A stretch of 64,000 bases of DNA, from the NCBI GenBank assembly GCA_964030785.1, contig OZ034968.1, positions 32,746,686 to 32,810,685 of the forward strand, read 5' to 3'. A program made the position numbers and the translations under genes. This DNA comes from Siderastrea siderea. Its lineage: Eukaryota; Cnidaria; Anthozoa; Scleractinia; Rhizangiidae. The notes under the pieces were generated by a model, which had not been told where the DNA came from, searched no databases, and was given only the letters and a program-made list of their open reading frames with translations. Below, one piece after another: positions 1 through 10,819 of the stretch (its first letter is position 1; the number at the start of each line of letters is the position of its first letter).

Positions 1-3000
1 AGCAGGGGCCTCTACAGACCTTGCTGCCCACCAACAGTTCTTCTGTTTCAAAGTCAAGCTCATTTGATGTTAGAGTGCAATTGTCACCACCGGTCTTCAT
101 CACGTGTTTGAACACCTATCAATGAAAAATTAAAACAACAAATTTTAATTTAGGGGGGCAGGGGGGCAATAGCAGAAACACAGTATTGTGTAACTTAATT
201 AACCTGTCTAAACATTTCATCTTAATTGTAATTTAAAATTACAATATTGGACAAAACTTTAAAGACCTGCACTGTATGTCACAAGCATTTTGCTGGCATT
301 TTATCAAAAGAGTGCTAAAATTATGACTAAGTACCTTCGCTCTAACACAAAATGCTCCCAGAACACCAAGTGAAATTTTTGCAAGAGCAGCAAAACACAA
401 TAATAGGGTTTAACAGATTAAGTCACAACCACAGAACTTCATTTCCATCTTGGTCAAGATGTCATGGCCATCATGCATAGATGATTACTGGGTGGCATCA
501 GCTATTGTGGTGATGGGTTGGAGTAACTGGGCAACATGGTTGCACTGACAGCTTTGCTTTGCAATTTAGAGTTATTCAGTTTTTATAGGTATTATTCAGT
601 TACATTTCTTGCATGCTCATTTTGAAATAGTCCCTCTATTCTCTGCCCAGCAGGTGGGTAGTTCGCCATTCTCGGACATTCACTAACCAACAGATAAATC
701 ACCCTTTTAATACTATATATGTTAGATGTAAGTAGGGTAGACTCTATTGCGACACAGTTTATCACGTTTATTTGCTGATCATGGTCCATATTAGGCATGA
801 GTAAAAGTATTTTACTTACATAACATGTAGTGCACTGTAGCTTTCAAGTTCACTTGCATATAGCTGTAGCTGGCGTGCACAAGTATATTCCTCAGATTAG
901 CAATTTTCCCACACATTTCTCTTGTTTAACAGCCATGTGTCATAGTTTAATTTTGATTTTGTATGTTGAGTGTCATTGGTTCTTGTTTAGTTCATCAGTA
1001 GATTATTATTTTTATTAATTACCCAGGGAGGGTACTCGAAGTACATGTATACATGACGGGGGGGGGGGGGGGGGTCCGACGTATTTTTTTGGGTTGCAAA
1101 TTTACACGCTCGGTATTTTTTTGGGTCAAGAGATCTGTCACGTATTTTTTTAGGTCTTAAAAAAATACGCGTATTATTTTGGGTCTTATCTCCGAGTGAA
1201 CTTTTCGTTTCGGGTTTTCGCTGATGATGGTCGAAGAGTACAATTACGCTATTCCTGCACGGAAGGCTTCGGCGAGCCATTATTTATACAGTTCACTAAT
1301 TCTATAAATGTACATTACCGGGAGAGATTTAAGGAAACATTTCAACACTTTTATACTATAGGTTTTTTTGTCAAGAGAGTATTGCAGTATTTTTTACGCT
1401 CGTTACAGTTCCTGTTCGAAAACGTGAAATTTAATTATGTGTAAGAGTACTTATTATGGCATTTCCGCACAGAAAGGCTTCGGCAAGCCATCACTTATAC
1501 AGTACACTAATTCCTTAAATGTATTACCGAGAGAGATTAAGGGAAACATTTCGACAACTTTGTACTATAGGTTTTTTAAGAGAGTATTGTAGTATATTTC
1601 TTAATGCTCGTTACAGTTCCTGTTAGAAAATGTGAAATTTAATTATGTATCATAACCACAATCTGATGAAAGAGGTATGCTGATATAGTGTCACAATGAG
1701 GACCTGTCTGTAAATGTGGAGCAGAAGGGAGGATGAAGAGACATTAATGGACATACCAATTTCATAAGCTTATTGATGCAAAATCATGCATTAGAAAGTT
1801 CTGCTTAATTGAATAAATCAGTATTGAGGTATTTAAGTCTTGTATTTTTTTGGGTTGGAAATTTTGATGCCAGGTATTTTTTTGGGTCTAAAATTTCAGG
1901 TTTGTGTATTTTTTTGGGTTTGCAATATGAAGCTCCATCGGACCCCCCCATCATGTATAGTTCGAGTACCCCCCTGGGATTAATTACCTTTGTTGTGAAT
2001 AAAGGTTGCCTTAATCCCATCTTTGCCTACAGTCATGTTATCTTATTTAGAATAGTTTTGCTAAACTTTTAGTATTTCATTGTGTCTTTAAACAAACTGG
2101 ACCAGCTCTCATTATTTTTAGGTTTTCATCGATATAAACATGTCTTTTGGTTTCCGAAAGTGTAACTGAAAATAGCTCTCTTTTGATAGTCACTAATTTG
2201 ACTGATGAGGGCAGTCTTTTCTTCTCCTATTTTTACTTCCACAAAAGGAGACCGATGCAAATATTTAAAACATTTCTATACTGGCATGTAGGGTCTGAAA
2301 AAAGGACGCACTGCTCACAGTCTTAAAGCCTTAATATCTGCAAGTTTAAACATGCAAAATAACTTATTGCAAATTTAAGGGAATTGGATTGAACAATAAT
2401 CACTGTCTATTCCTCGACAGACAATGCTATTCGATTCCATGCTACACCTCATTGGAAAGTAAAATTTCAGTTTACAGTTTTGTAAAATAATGCAATCTTT
2501 AACTGCCTAATTTTACCAAAATAAATACAGTTAATCCTCTTTACTACAAACATGGAAGGGAAAGGGATCAGTGTTCCTGGAGGTGTCTGTGTTATGTACC
2601 CACGTAGAGTTCATACAAATTTTCATTGGTGTGGTTTCAGACCCAGTGAACTGTTCATAAGAAGTGGTTAATTATCTCAGCACACCACTCATCCACATTT
2701 TCTATGCAAAATTAAATCAAGTCAGCTGTGCCCCTAGGCTCAGTCTCCAGCCGTGAGTGTCTCGATGCGCCCGCAATTCTCACCACCTTCACGGCTGGGC
2801 GCACGGGTTTGGTTGCATGTCCATGACATCATTACAATTTAGTAATTATGCAGACAATCCACACGTCATTTGCTCAAATTTTATCTTTTTTTTTATCATC
2901 TTGAAAAATAGCGAAATGCGAAAAGTATGCCTGAAACGTTCTCTTTAAAGTGTGAAATTTCAAGAGAAAGACGAAATCCCGCTAAATTATGCCGTGCAAT

Positions 3001-5967
3001 CTGCCCCGCAAATTTCAGGGGGCTTGTTACTGATTGGTCAGTCTAAACAATAACCAAACCCATGCGCCCAGCCGTGAAGGTGGCGAAAATCGCAGGCGCA
3101 TCGAGACACTCACAGCTGGAGACTGAGCCTACTGTGCCCCTCACTGACTTATTTTTCCTGAGATTATTTGCTTTCAAAGGCTGCAAGGGGCCAACATAAT
3201 GAAGATGATAAAAAAAGCAGTCTCATGTCCTGGAAAATCCAAAGTATCATTGTCACACTATAGCATCGTTACAAGGTTCGATAACAGTGTGAGAGCGTGG
3301 TTGGCCCCCCCCAGGGAAGTTCTCCCTTATATACGCTATATAGGTAGGTGCCGCCTGATAGGGTAGGGTTTTTGAGTCCTTAAATAGTCCTTAAATAGGG
3401 TATCCTTTTTGGAATTTTTTGGTACTGTGATCCTTAGATGTTCCTTAGATAGGGTTACTAAATTGCAGTATCCACCTCAACGTACAAAACAAAAAAGATA
3501 TGGTCTATTAAAACTGTACTTCACATCCGAATACATGTTATAAAGTTTAAAAAAGCGATTTTAAAAGGACTTTTATAGCCTGTGTTGCTGTACATGAGTT
3601 ATCTTGTTTCCCTTACAGTGAAAAAGCAAGTCAAACTGAGAATTTATCGTGGATGCAAAAGCCACCAACTCGTTTTGTGATCAAAACCTTTAAGCTAATC
3701 ATTCTTGCAGTTTGTTGCGGTCACATCTCCAATCTGATTGGTCGTAGAACAATAAACATTCCAGAAATAATTTTTAGGCGTTCATGCTTTAATGGGTTTC
3801 ACTGTAAATAGGGTGCCATTTCTTGGTTTTGGGCTTTTAAAAGGGTATCAATTCTCGATTTTTTACCCTTAAATAGGGTCAGGGTTTGAGGACCTTGGCG
3901 GCACACACCTATCCTTAATTGACAGGAGTCCCCCCTCCGGGGGTTGGCCCAAACTTACCATCTCATCATTAGTTTCATGATCAATGACAGTTATGTTGTA
4001 AAACATTGGCACATCCTCAAAACAGCATTCAGCAAATCCTTCCTCTGGAGGGCCACATGCTGTTCCCAGTAAAATCAATAAATATTGTTGTTTTAAATAA
4101 CAAGAATAAATTTAATACCCGGCCCCACATAAAAAGATAGAAGACCCATTTATGGTAAATCTTTAAAGATGAATTAATAAAACTGTTTGCCAATTCCAGT
4201 GGAAACAACTGTTCACAACTCTGTGTATTAACTGTTTCATTTTAGAGTTTAACACCTTCCAATGCAGAGTAGGGTTAAATGGCTCTTTTAGCTCAACAGT
4301 GCCTAAATAATACTGAAAGTTCAGTATTATTTACACAGTGTATGAGCGATGAACCAAAGTCACTTAAATAGCCTTAAATAAGCTCAAATCAGCACACAAA
4401 ACCAAGGAAACACACTATGGACCTGTGGTAATACCTTACTGTAGACCAAAACTCTCTGACTTCTGTTGGTTGAAACCCACACCCTTTACACTCTGCTGCA
4501 CATACTCATATAGCATTTATATAGGGGTATCACCCTAGGGATCTAGCAGGTGTGAGCATGTGCTCGTGGGGGGGGGGGGGGGGGGGGTGGGGCAAGGAGA
4601 GAGAATTTGTCACACATTTGTTACTTTGGCGTGAAAAATAATGCATTTTTACTGTGAACACCCTGAAAAGAGACCTCTGTTAGCAGGGAACTATGGCACT
4701 TGGTCCCTGGAAGTTGCCCCCTTGGTATGACCATTGATACCAATTCAATTTCTGCAGTTGCAAGCTAAGCATTTCTAAATTTGCCACAGGAAGGCACTTT
4801 GTCCAAGATACATGTAGAGGGTATTCAAGATGACCAAGTTCAGTAATTAAAAAAACTCCTTGACTCTGACAATGACTTCCACTCAGGAAATGCCCTTAAC
4901 AGCAATCAATGTCATCATCAACAATCTTTCTGATCAGGACTACTCTCACCAACACAATCTCAGTAGATAGCCCCCCTATGGTCTCAGGGTGGTAACGAGG
5001 TATGTTTTTTCATCACCGATCCCATTTTTGTACGCAAATTTCTGATCCTTGATTCCAAAACCGTGACCAGTTTTCTTCGTCCCTGATCCCACAAATATGG
5101 TACAGCCTGATCCCTGATCCCTAAAAAAACTGCTGATCCCGATCCCATGGTCTGTGATCCCTGATCCCAGGGCTGCAATCTCAGATCCCATCCTTCTGAT
5201 ACCTGATCCCACATACCTCGTTATAACCCTGGCATCTCCTAGGTCCAAATTGAAAAATAGCATGCAAATCCAAGGAAAATTAACATATTTCAGTTAGAGT
5301 TCAAGAAAGCAGGGGATTCACGATAATGTGAGTTTGTCAGTACTACTGTACTAATACCTTCTGCCATAACTCCATATTGCTTTTTATCTTCTGTCACAAG
5401 TACTCCCTAAAATAAAAATCAGTAGAAATGTGTTGTTAATTTGGTGTTGTTAATGTTTGTTTTTTTGCATTTGTGTGTTTGTTTGTTTGTTTGTGTGTGT
5501 GTGTGTTTGTTATTTTTGTAATTTTCTATTTAATATTATAATTATTTTTTAACTATTTTACTAAAAACTAATGGCAGTGATGGTACCAGGATGAAGGGTT
5601 AGGATAAATGTTTGCTTGTTGTGTTTATTATTTTTCATTTCTATTTAATATATTAATTATCAGTAATTTTTAACTATTTTACAAAAACTAGAGGCAGTGA
5701 TGGCACCAGGAGTGAAGTTCATCATATTAACTCAGTTTCGAAATTTGCACGTTGGCCCATGTCCTCAGTGTTGTGCAGTTGTTGTGCAGTGTGCTGTGGG
5801 TGCCTGCCTGAATGGACATATGTCTTGAATAGTTAACCGGGTGTTCTACACTTTAGCCAAATATAAACTAGACTGAAATGGACGTTTACCTGAAACCAGG
5901 ACCCATCGTCAAAGAAACACAAGTAAGTCAAACCTTCTACATCTGAAGGGCTCTCTGAAGAAGTCAT
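1..5967 (-). CDS. Unrecognised multi-exon gene, 5' part (four exons, runs off the window start)
   Basis: Four short open segments on the minus strand are bounded by good GT-AG signals and keep one reading frame when joined in order. Exon 1 is 5890-5967: ATG at 5967, 26 codons ending WFQ, donor gtaaac. Exon 2 is 5358-5406: acceptor ttttag, donor gtatta, phase 1. Exon 3 is 3959-4059: acceptor aacag, donor gtaagt, phase 0. Exon 4 is 1-115: acceptor gatag, continuing off the window. The product starts MTSSESPSDVEGLTYLCFFD; exon 3 contains AECCFEDVPMFYNITVIDHE and exon 4 contains NCTLTSNELDFETEELLVGS. It is acidic, with several cysteines and no obvious signal peptide or membrane segment. I do not recognise the family. 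Introns 2 and 3 carry miniature elements, one of which ends about 10 bp from the exon 3 donor. The phase agreement across four exons is the main support; the product is unknown. Confidence 0.55.
1021..1980. mobile_element. MITE-like element with TIRs, poly-G tract and internal tandem duplication
   Basis: The left end (1017-1075) and right end (1940-1985) are imperfect inverted copies, sharing cccaggg..ggtactcga and a short G or C run before tccg. The left end includes a 17-base G tract (1058-1074). Just inside both ends a motif like gtatttttttgggt recurs several times. The centre holds two direct copies of about 200 bp (roughly 1245-1450 and 1452-1650), both carrying aaggcttcgg and ending near aatttaattatgt. 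No transposase is visible. It lies in the intron between exons 3 and 4 of the minus-strand gene. Confidence 0.6.
2726..3141. mobile_element. MITE with about 80-bp TIRs and 9-10 bp target duplication
   Basis: The ends at 2736-2812 and 3052-3131 are inverted copies of about 80 bp with few mismatches, starting aggctcagtctccag. Flanking copies of ctgtgcccct (2726-2735 and 3132-3141) look like a target-site duplication. The interior of about 240 bp has no convincing ORF. The long TIR and 9-10 bp duplication fit a non-autonomous hAT- or Mutator-like element, but the superfamily cannot be settled by eye. Confidence 0.7.
3301..3950. mobile_element. Long-TIR miniature element next to an exon donor
   Basis: The left arm starts ggccccccccagg, then reads ggtgccgcc and a diverged tract rich in taaatagggt. 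The right arm (about 3780-3950) is its inverse, with ggcggcacacacct and ending near ggttggccc. The arms are diverged but collinear for well over 100 bp. The element ends about 10 bp from the donor of exon 3 of the minus-strand gene (3958), so it sits at the very start of that intron. Confidence 0.5.
4568..4587 (+). repeat. Poly-G tract (20 bases)
   Basis: An uninterrupted run of 20 G, followed by T and four more G. It lies in an intron of the minus-strand gene. Such runs are prone to sequencing-length error. The rest of 4100-4980 shows no gene or clear repeat. Confidence 0.8.
4985..5231. mobile_element. Short TIR element filled with GATCCC-type repeats
   Basis: Inverted ends of about 20 bp (4985-5005 and 5211-5231), cagggtggtaacgaggtatg against catacctcgttataaccctg, enclose a simple array of gatccc and ctgatccc units. 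The two minus-strand frames open across it simply read the repeat. It lies about 130 bp from exon 2 of the minus-strand gene, inside the intron. Confidence 0.55.
5450..5715 (+). repeat. GT-rich simple repeat and imperfect tandem duplication
   Basis: A tgtttgtttgtttg/tgtgtg tract (about 5455-5505) is followed by two direct copies of about 80 bp (roughly 5516-5598 and 5635-5710), both containing tttctatttaatat, ttttaactattttac and ggcagtgatgg.accagga. It lies in intron 1 of the minus-strand gene. Confidence 0.6.
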
Positions 5968-8617
5968 GCTCACGCTAAACGAAAGGTAGTCATGTTTGTT
6001 TTCATCCCAGGCCGCAGGCCGCGTCGATTAATCTCGTACCCAGATCTCCCTCTTGCTTGAACACAACGAAAATTGTGCAAGTTCTTCTATGAAATAAACG
6101 TTTTCAAGACTTAAGGCAATGCATTTTTTAGTGACGGAATGGTAGTTAACCTGACTGCAGGGTTAGGAGAACCAAAGGGGAGTGCTTTCACCGGGTCGCG
6201 GCACTTGTTTCCAACCCAAAAGTAGCAAGTACTTTTACATAACAGAATGGATCTATGATCCTGCGCTTCCACAAGTGCTGTCATTTTGGTTATACTATTT
6301 TGTTGAGCATTTTTTGTTCAGTAGATTCACTTTTCTTATAATAGTCTTCAACCGCCCGGAACAAGTTGCTATCCCAAGTGGCGAAGAGCTAATCACGAAG
6401 AACTGGGGATTTCAAAGTTTTCAACTAAAACGAAAACAAATTAGCTCAGTGAATACACAAGGAAAGATTGTACGATTTTTTTAGTTCACAGTGATCTTGA
6501 AATTGGCCAAGCCAGACATCCCAGATGAACACGCGAATGTTAGTGTCCCCAAGCAGACAAATCGTGAGGAATTGTGAGCAGCCCCTTCTAGCTAATTTTA
6601 GCTCATTGTAGCTTTTTGTAGGTCATTGTAGCTCATTGTAGCTCATTGTAGGTCATTGTGGTTTATCGCTGTAGCTCATTGTAACTCATTGTAAGTCTCG
6701 ATTACCAGTCAGCTGAGATCGAGAACGCGTTAGATACCCTTGTTACTTAATATTCCCACATCTCTTGCTTTCTATGCATGTCCCTGTTTTTTGTCTTTTC
6801 ATAAATCGTTTTTCACGAGCCTCGTTCCCAGTCGTCCTCGACGAAACATCAAATGACGGCCTGGGGACGAGGCTGGTTTTTTACGTATAGCAAGGGACCT
6901 TTGTCCGTTTTATTAATCGTCTACTTATATTATATCTGTTGCCATGCTAACGTCATTTTTAGTTTCAAGTCTCTTGGGCTTCTAAGAAATCTCGTGACTT
7001 GAACCTGGGCTCCTGCTTGAACTCACTTGCATTGACTGCGGCTTAGATTACACATCGCCAGCATTGGGTCAGTGGTAGCTGATGTTGTTCGTTCCATCGG
7101 CTAAAATTCACTGTTTAAAAGGATAAGAAATTTAAATTTTGTCCTTCGATGAAGGAAATCGCCAGCACTTATTCCTTACTTGAGTGCACAAAGCTTCAGG
7201 AGAGTTTCAGTGGGACGAGGAGCAACTTCCCGTCTGTGTGTGAAAGACTAGATAGAATATCGGTATGTCTGTTTACTTTTGATTCCTCCATAAACACTTT
7301 TCGCTTATTCATAGCTATAACATACTTTTTCCACAGCCAGTTAGTTAATATTGATGTATAGACGTCGCTGACGAAATGATCACGGAAGGTCAGTGACCTA
7401 AGCCCAGTTGTATGGGACGGAAATTCTGTTCGTGTGAGTCGCGTTGCATCGGCGTCCACAAACCAGACACACGAACAAGGAAACTCAGTGATGTAGCCAG
7501 GGATGGGTCCATCATCCCCCAGTTCATAATACACAGCGAAAGAAGAAAAAACTGCGATGATAAACGCTTACACAAGTGAACATTGCAGTGATAACCTTAG
7601 ATGATTTTTGTCGATTTTCAGAGTGAATCAAGGTAGCATTCATTTTCCACTGACCATTCCATAGTCGTTTGCGGGGCGTTTCTGTCATCTTTGATCAGTG
7701 TCGTAAGATTTCGGGTTTGGTTCATCTTCATACTTTTCCGTGCATAGTGTGTCGTACGATACGTTTGTACGTCAGCTTTGCTGAACTCTGATAATGACCC
7801 GGATCACGGCGTAATATATCACATTATAGCTATGAATGCAACTAATTCTTACATATCAATTTGCCAAATTGCGGAGCGGCGGATTTTCGTGGTACATGTG
7901 TAATGAACTTTTAATGAGAACCTCATTATTATTCTACTATATTTGTTATTGATATTTTTAACTTAATACGGGCTCTATCGGTGAATTGTTTGTGATTAAC
8001 TTTAGCCAGTGGAGTTCACTCGAGACGGTAAAAACTTTAACTTCGAAAATTCTCGGACCTTTTTCTTTTTGCGGCGAGAAAACTTTTGGAGGTTTTTTCG
8101 ACAAATTTCGGACGTTACTGGTTTCGTTCGATTTTCTTGGTCGTTGAAAAGGATCCGTTAAACAGTCATTACAACATTGCCAAACTAGCGATTTATCGTT
8201 CGTAAATTTGTCTTGACTAGATCCCAGCAGTTTTAAGCCCTAACAGTGACGAAAATGAAATTTCTCTTAACATTTTCACTACTTGTTCAAACATTCAAGT
8301 GCTGAGAAGAAAGAAAGTGGTCACCAAGGATCAGATGTCTTGAAATTTAGACAAATTCTTCTTACTAGTTCCATAAGAAATGTATGGAGAATATGGAGAA
8401 TATGCATTTTTAAATCAGGGCTTAAAGGGACAAGTAAACAACTCGTTGAGCCATTCAAGCGAAAAAGATTTCAAAGTCTCAATGATGATGTCATGAATAA
8501 TTATTTTAGATGGTCTAAAGTGGGGTGGAAGATTCAGACATGAATTTATCATTTCAGCCGGTTTATTGATGTTATGTTCAATGATTTGAATTTATTCTCC
8601 CAGTTGCGAAAAGCTAG
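5968..8617. other. Intergenic stretch between the minus-strand gene and the first repeat of the duplicated block
   Basis: No convincing gene is seen. It should contain the promoter of the minus-strand gene whose ATG is at 5967, but no clear core element stands out. A 10-11 bp minisatellite lies at 6590-6695. From about 6.95 kb the sequence becomes recognisably similar to 33.1-34.1 kb, for example 7620-7860 against 33775-34030, marking the upstream part of the segmental duplication. A minus-strand ORF at 7196-7575 lies in it; its counterpart near 33.6 kb is not kept as protein, so I treat it as non-coding. Confidence 0.4.
6590..6695 (+). repeat. Minisatellite of tagctcattg units
   Basis: About ten imperfect copies of tagctcattg or taggtcattg follow each other at 10-11 bp spacing, with a few substituted units and one short interruption. 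There is no sign of coding use. Confidence 0.7.
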
Positions 8618-8620
8618 TTA

Positions 8621-8897
8621 AGGAGGCTCGCAACAGCTTTTTTGGCCTTAGAGTGTAACTTTTGAAGTCAAAATTTCGCATAGAAGATAAACTTCGATTT
8701 CCTTGATACTACACCACCTTTTCAACGAATGATCAAAGTTTATTTCTCACTGGTTTCCTAGCAACAGCTGTCACCATAGCAACGGTAATGGACAACCCCT
8801 CATTTTAAATAATGTCGAATATCTCGAAAACTAGTCAGACACTTTATGACGAAACTTGAACTATTTGAACTACTCAACCTACACAACTTGTCTGCGC
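8621..8897 (+). repeat. Single-arm copy of the fold-back repeat found at 49.1-50.8 kb
   Basis: This stretch starts aggaggctcgcaacagcttt and ends near ctacacaacttgtctgcg. It matches the outer about 275 bp of both arms of the fold-back element at 49081-50837 closely, including ctggtttcctagcaacagct and caccatagcaacggtaat. It is preceded by tta, the same base triplet that flanks the full element. Only one arm is present, so it is either a truncated copy or half of a related element. Confidence 0.65.
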
Positions 8898-10794
8898 AGT
8901 TCAAGCTGAGCAGTTCAGAGAAATAACTGGTCGTTTTCTCCTAAACGAGCTCGGTGACCCCAATTTCTTAATACATAAATTCAAATGGCACACGGTCGAG
9001 TACAATATATCACGATTCTAAGAAAAGAGATATTTTTATTTAAATACCGAAAAGAACACGTCTTTAGGTAAGCATGGTATGTACGCACGTGGCAAATTCT
9101 TTAGTTTTTTCATACCCTTAATTCCTGTTCACCTAAAATAGTATACAATGCAAGATAAACGTCTATTTTGTTCAAGTGATCCAATATTTCAGTACAAGCA
9201 ATGACTTTTGAAAGCAATAGTTCTCATTTCTGATTACTAGGGTTTCTCAGGAAAGCCTTGCAGGTCGTATAGTTGCTATCAATGGCTACGCATGTTGTGC
9301 CAAAACAAGCTCGGTAACCCCTATTTTTTATTACATTTTTGAAATGTTCTAAACATAATTACCAACTGGACCAAGTTTTAGAAAATTTTAAATATTCCTT
9401 CTAGTTCGATGGAATCACCTTAAGTATCCTTAAATGAGAGTTTGTAAATGGAGCAGTTAGAACTGAAATGTTTAATACTGACAAAGTCAACAACATCGTT
9501 AACTTTTTTCTCTTTTCCCACATTTGTTTGCCTGGGAACAATGCAGTTTAGCGTGTTATTTTATATTCACAAAACATAAAAGGTACCTTATTCTCACTAA
9601 TTTTGGCGAGTTTCGCTTTTTGGAAAAACAAAATCGCGAAAATAACGGAGCGCTAGAGCGAAAATTAAACACGCGAGATTTAACATCACATTATATAAGA
9701 AAACAGTACATGAATTTTAAATGCTCTGAGTCGCCGGTTTGTTGGTAATTGTTCGGAATTAAAACTGTCACTTTCTGTCCTTGAAAATACGCATGTGTCT
9801 TTCCAGTCTTGTTTTCGTTTAGAACTCTTCCCTTGATTCATTGTTATCTTCAGTTTGTGCATCAGCCAAAACCTCTTTATATCGGGGTTCTATCTAGGGT
9901 ATTTGAGGGGTAGAAGCTTCCCCACGCCAAAATGCGGAGCCTCCCCCCAAAAAACATATTGTTATCATCACAGTACATAAGTAGCTATATCGGAAAAATC
10001 AGAACGTGATCACGACTAAAAAATAAAATAAAATACCACTGTAACATTACCTCAAAATTGTGTCTCAAAATGTACCAGATTGCATCTCAGCGCATATTCA
10101 TTTTAAAACAAATTCCCAGGGGGGGGCATGCCCCCGGAATCCCCTGGGAAGTTTCGTGGCCTTCTGCCATTCGGGACTTTCCCCCCCAAACGATAAATCC
10201 TAGATAGAAGCCTGCTTTTATTCTGTCTGGTTAATTTGGGTGAATTCAGTTTTTGCCTGAAACGGGACCCTCAGAGCAGGGTTGGGGAGTTTAAATCGCG
10301 CAATTAAATACACTTGCCTTCCCTTTTGTTTCCGGGAATCGTGAAAATTAATACTCGCTAAATGTAGCTCCCGAATTTTTTTGCGAAATTAAGTTCGCGC
10401 AAAAATTAGAAATAAGACAATTACCCGTTAATTCTTTTTTATCAGAATCAACTACGAACCAATTTGGTAGAAAAGGGAGGGCAAAATAAACCTGGAACCT
10501 TGGCTTCATTTCTGGAATTTACATCAAAGAAATATTGCGAAAGTAACATGATTTGGTCTGATTTGAATCCTGGAATGGCCATTCGACAGCATTTCACCCA
10601 CACACTGAAAACATCAAATGTGAAACCTTTTAACAGAACGAAAATGATAACGACTTTCAAAAGAGGGTGACTCTTTGTCGAGCAACTTTTTCTACAATAT
10701 TTCAAACTAGCATTATTACAGTGGTCACGTTCACGGAATACTATCTGCAATCTAAACAACAATCCAAATTAATGAAAGAAAACTGTTCTCCTAG
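8898..10794. other. Upstream flank of the first HEPN gene
   Basis: No gene is supported here. A candidate miniature element lies at 9884-10213, where ttctatctagg on the left pairs with cctagatagaa on the right around G- and C-rich subterminal tracts. The interval presumably contains the promoter and 5' non-coding exon of the HEPN gene, because its first coding exon is preceded by a splice acceptor (ctcctag, 10788-10794). Confidence 0.35.
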
Positions 10795-10819
10795 GTTGAA
10801 CAAAACGCATTTTGTCTCC

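Noticed and set aside
4976..5263. Two minus-strand ORFs over the gatccc array
   Set aside because: Their protein sequence is only the translation of the simple repeat.
7196..7575. Minus-strand frames with a signal-peptide-like start and a 112-codon ORF
   Set aside because: The hydrophobic start is in a different frame from the longer ORF, and the homologous DNA near 33.6 kb does not keep the protein sequence.
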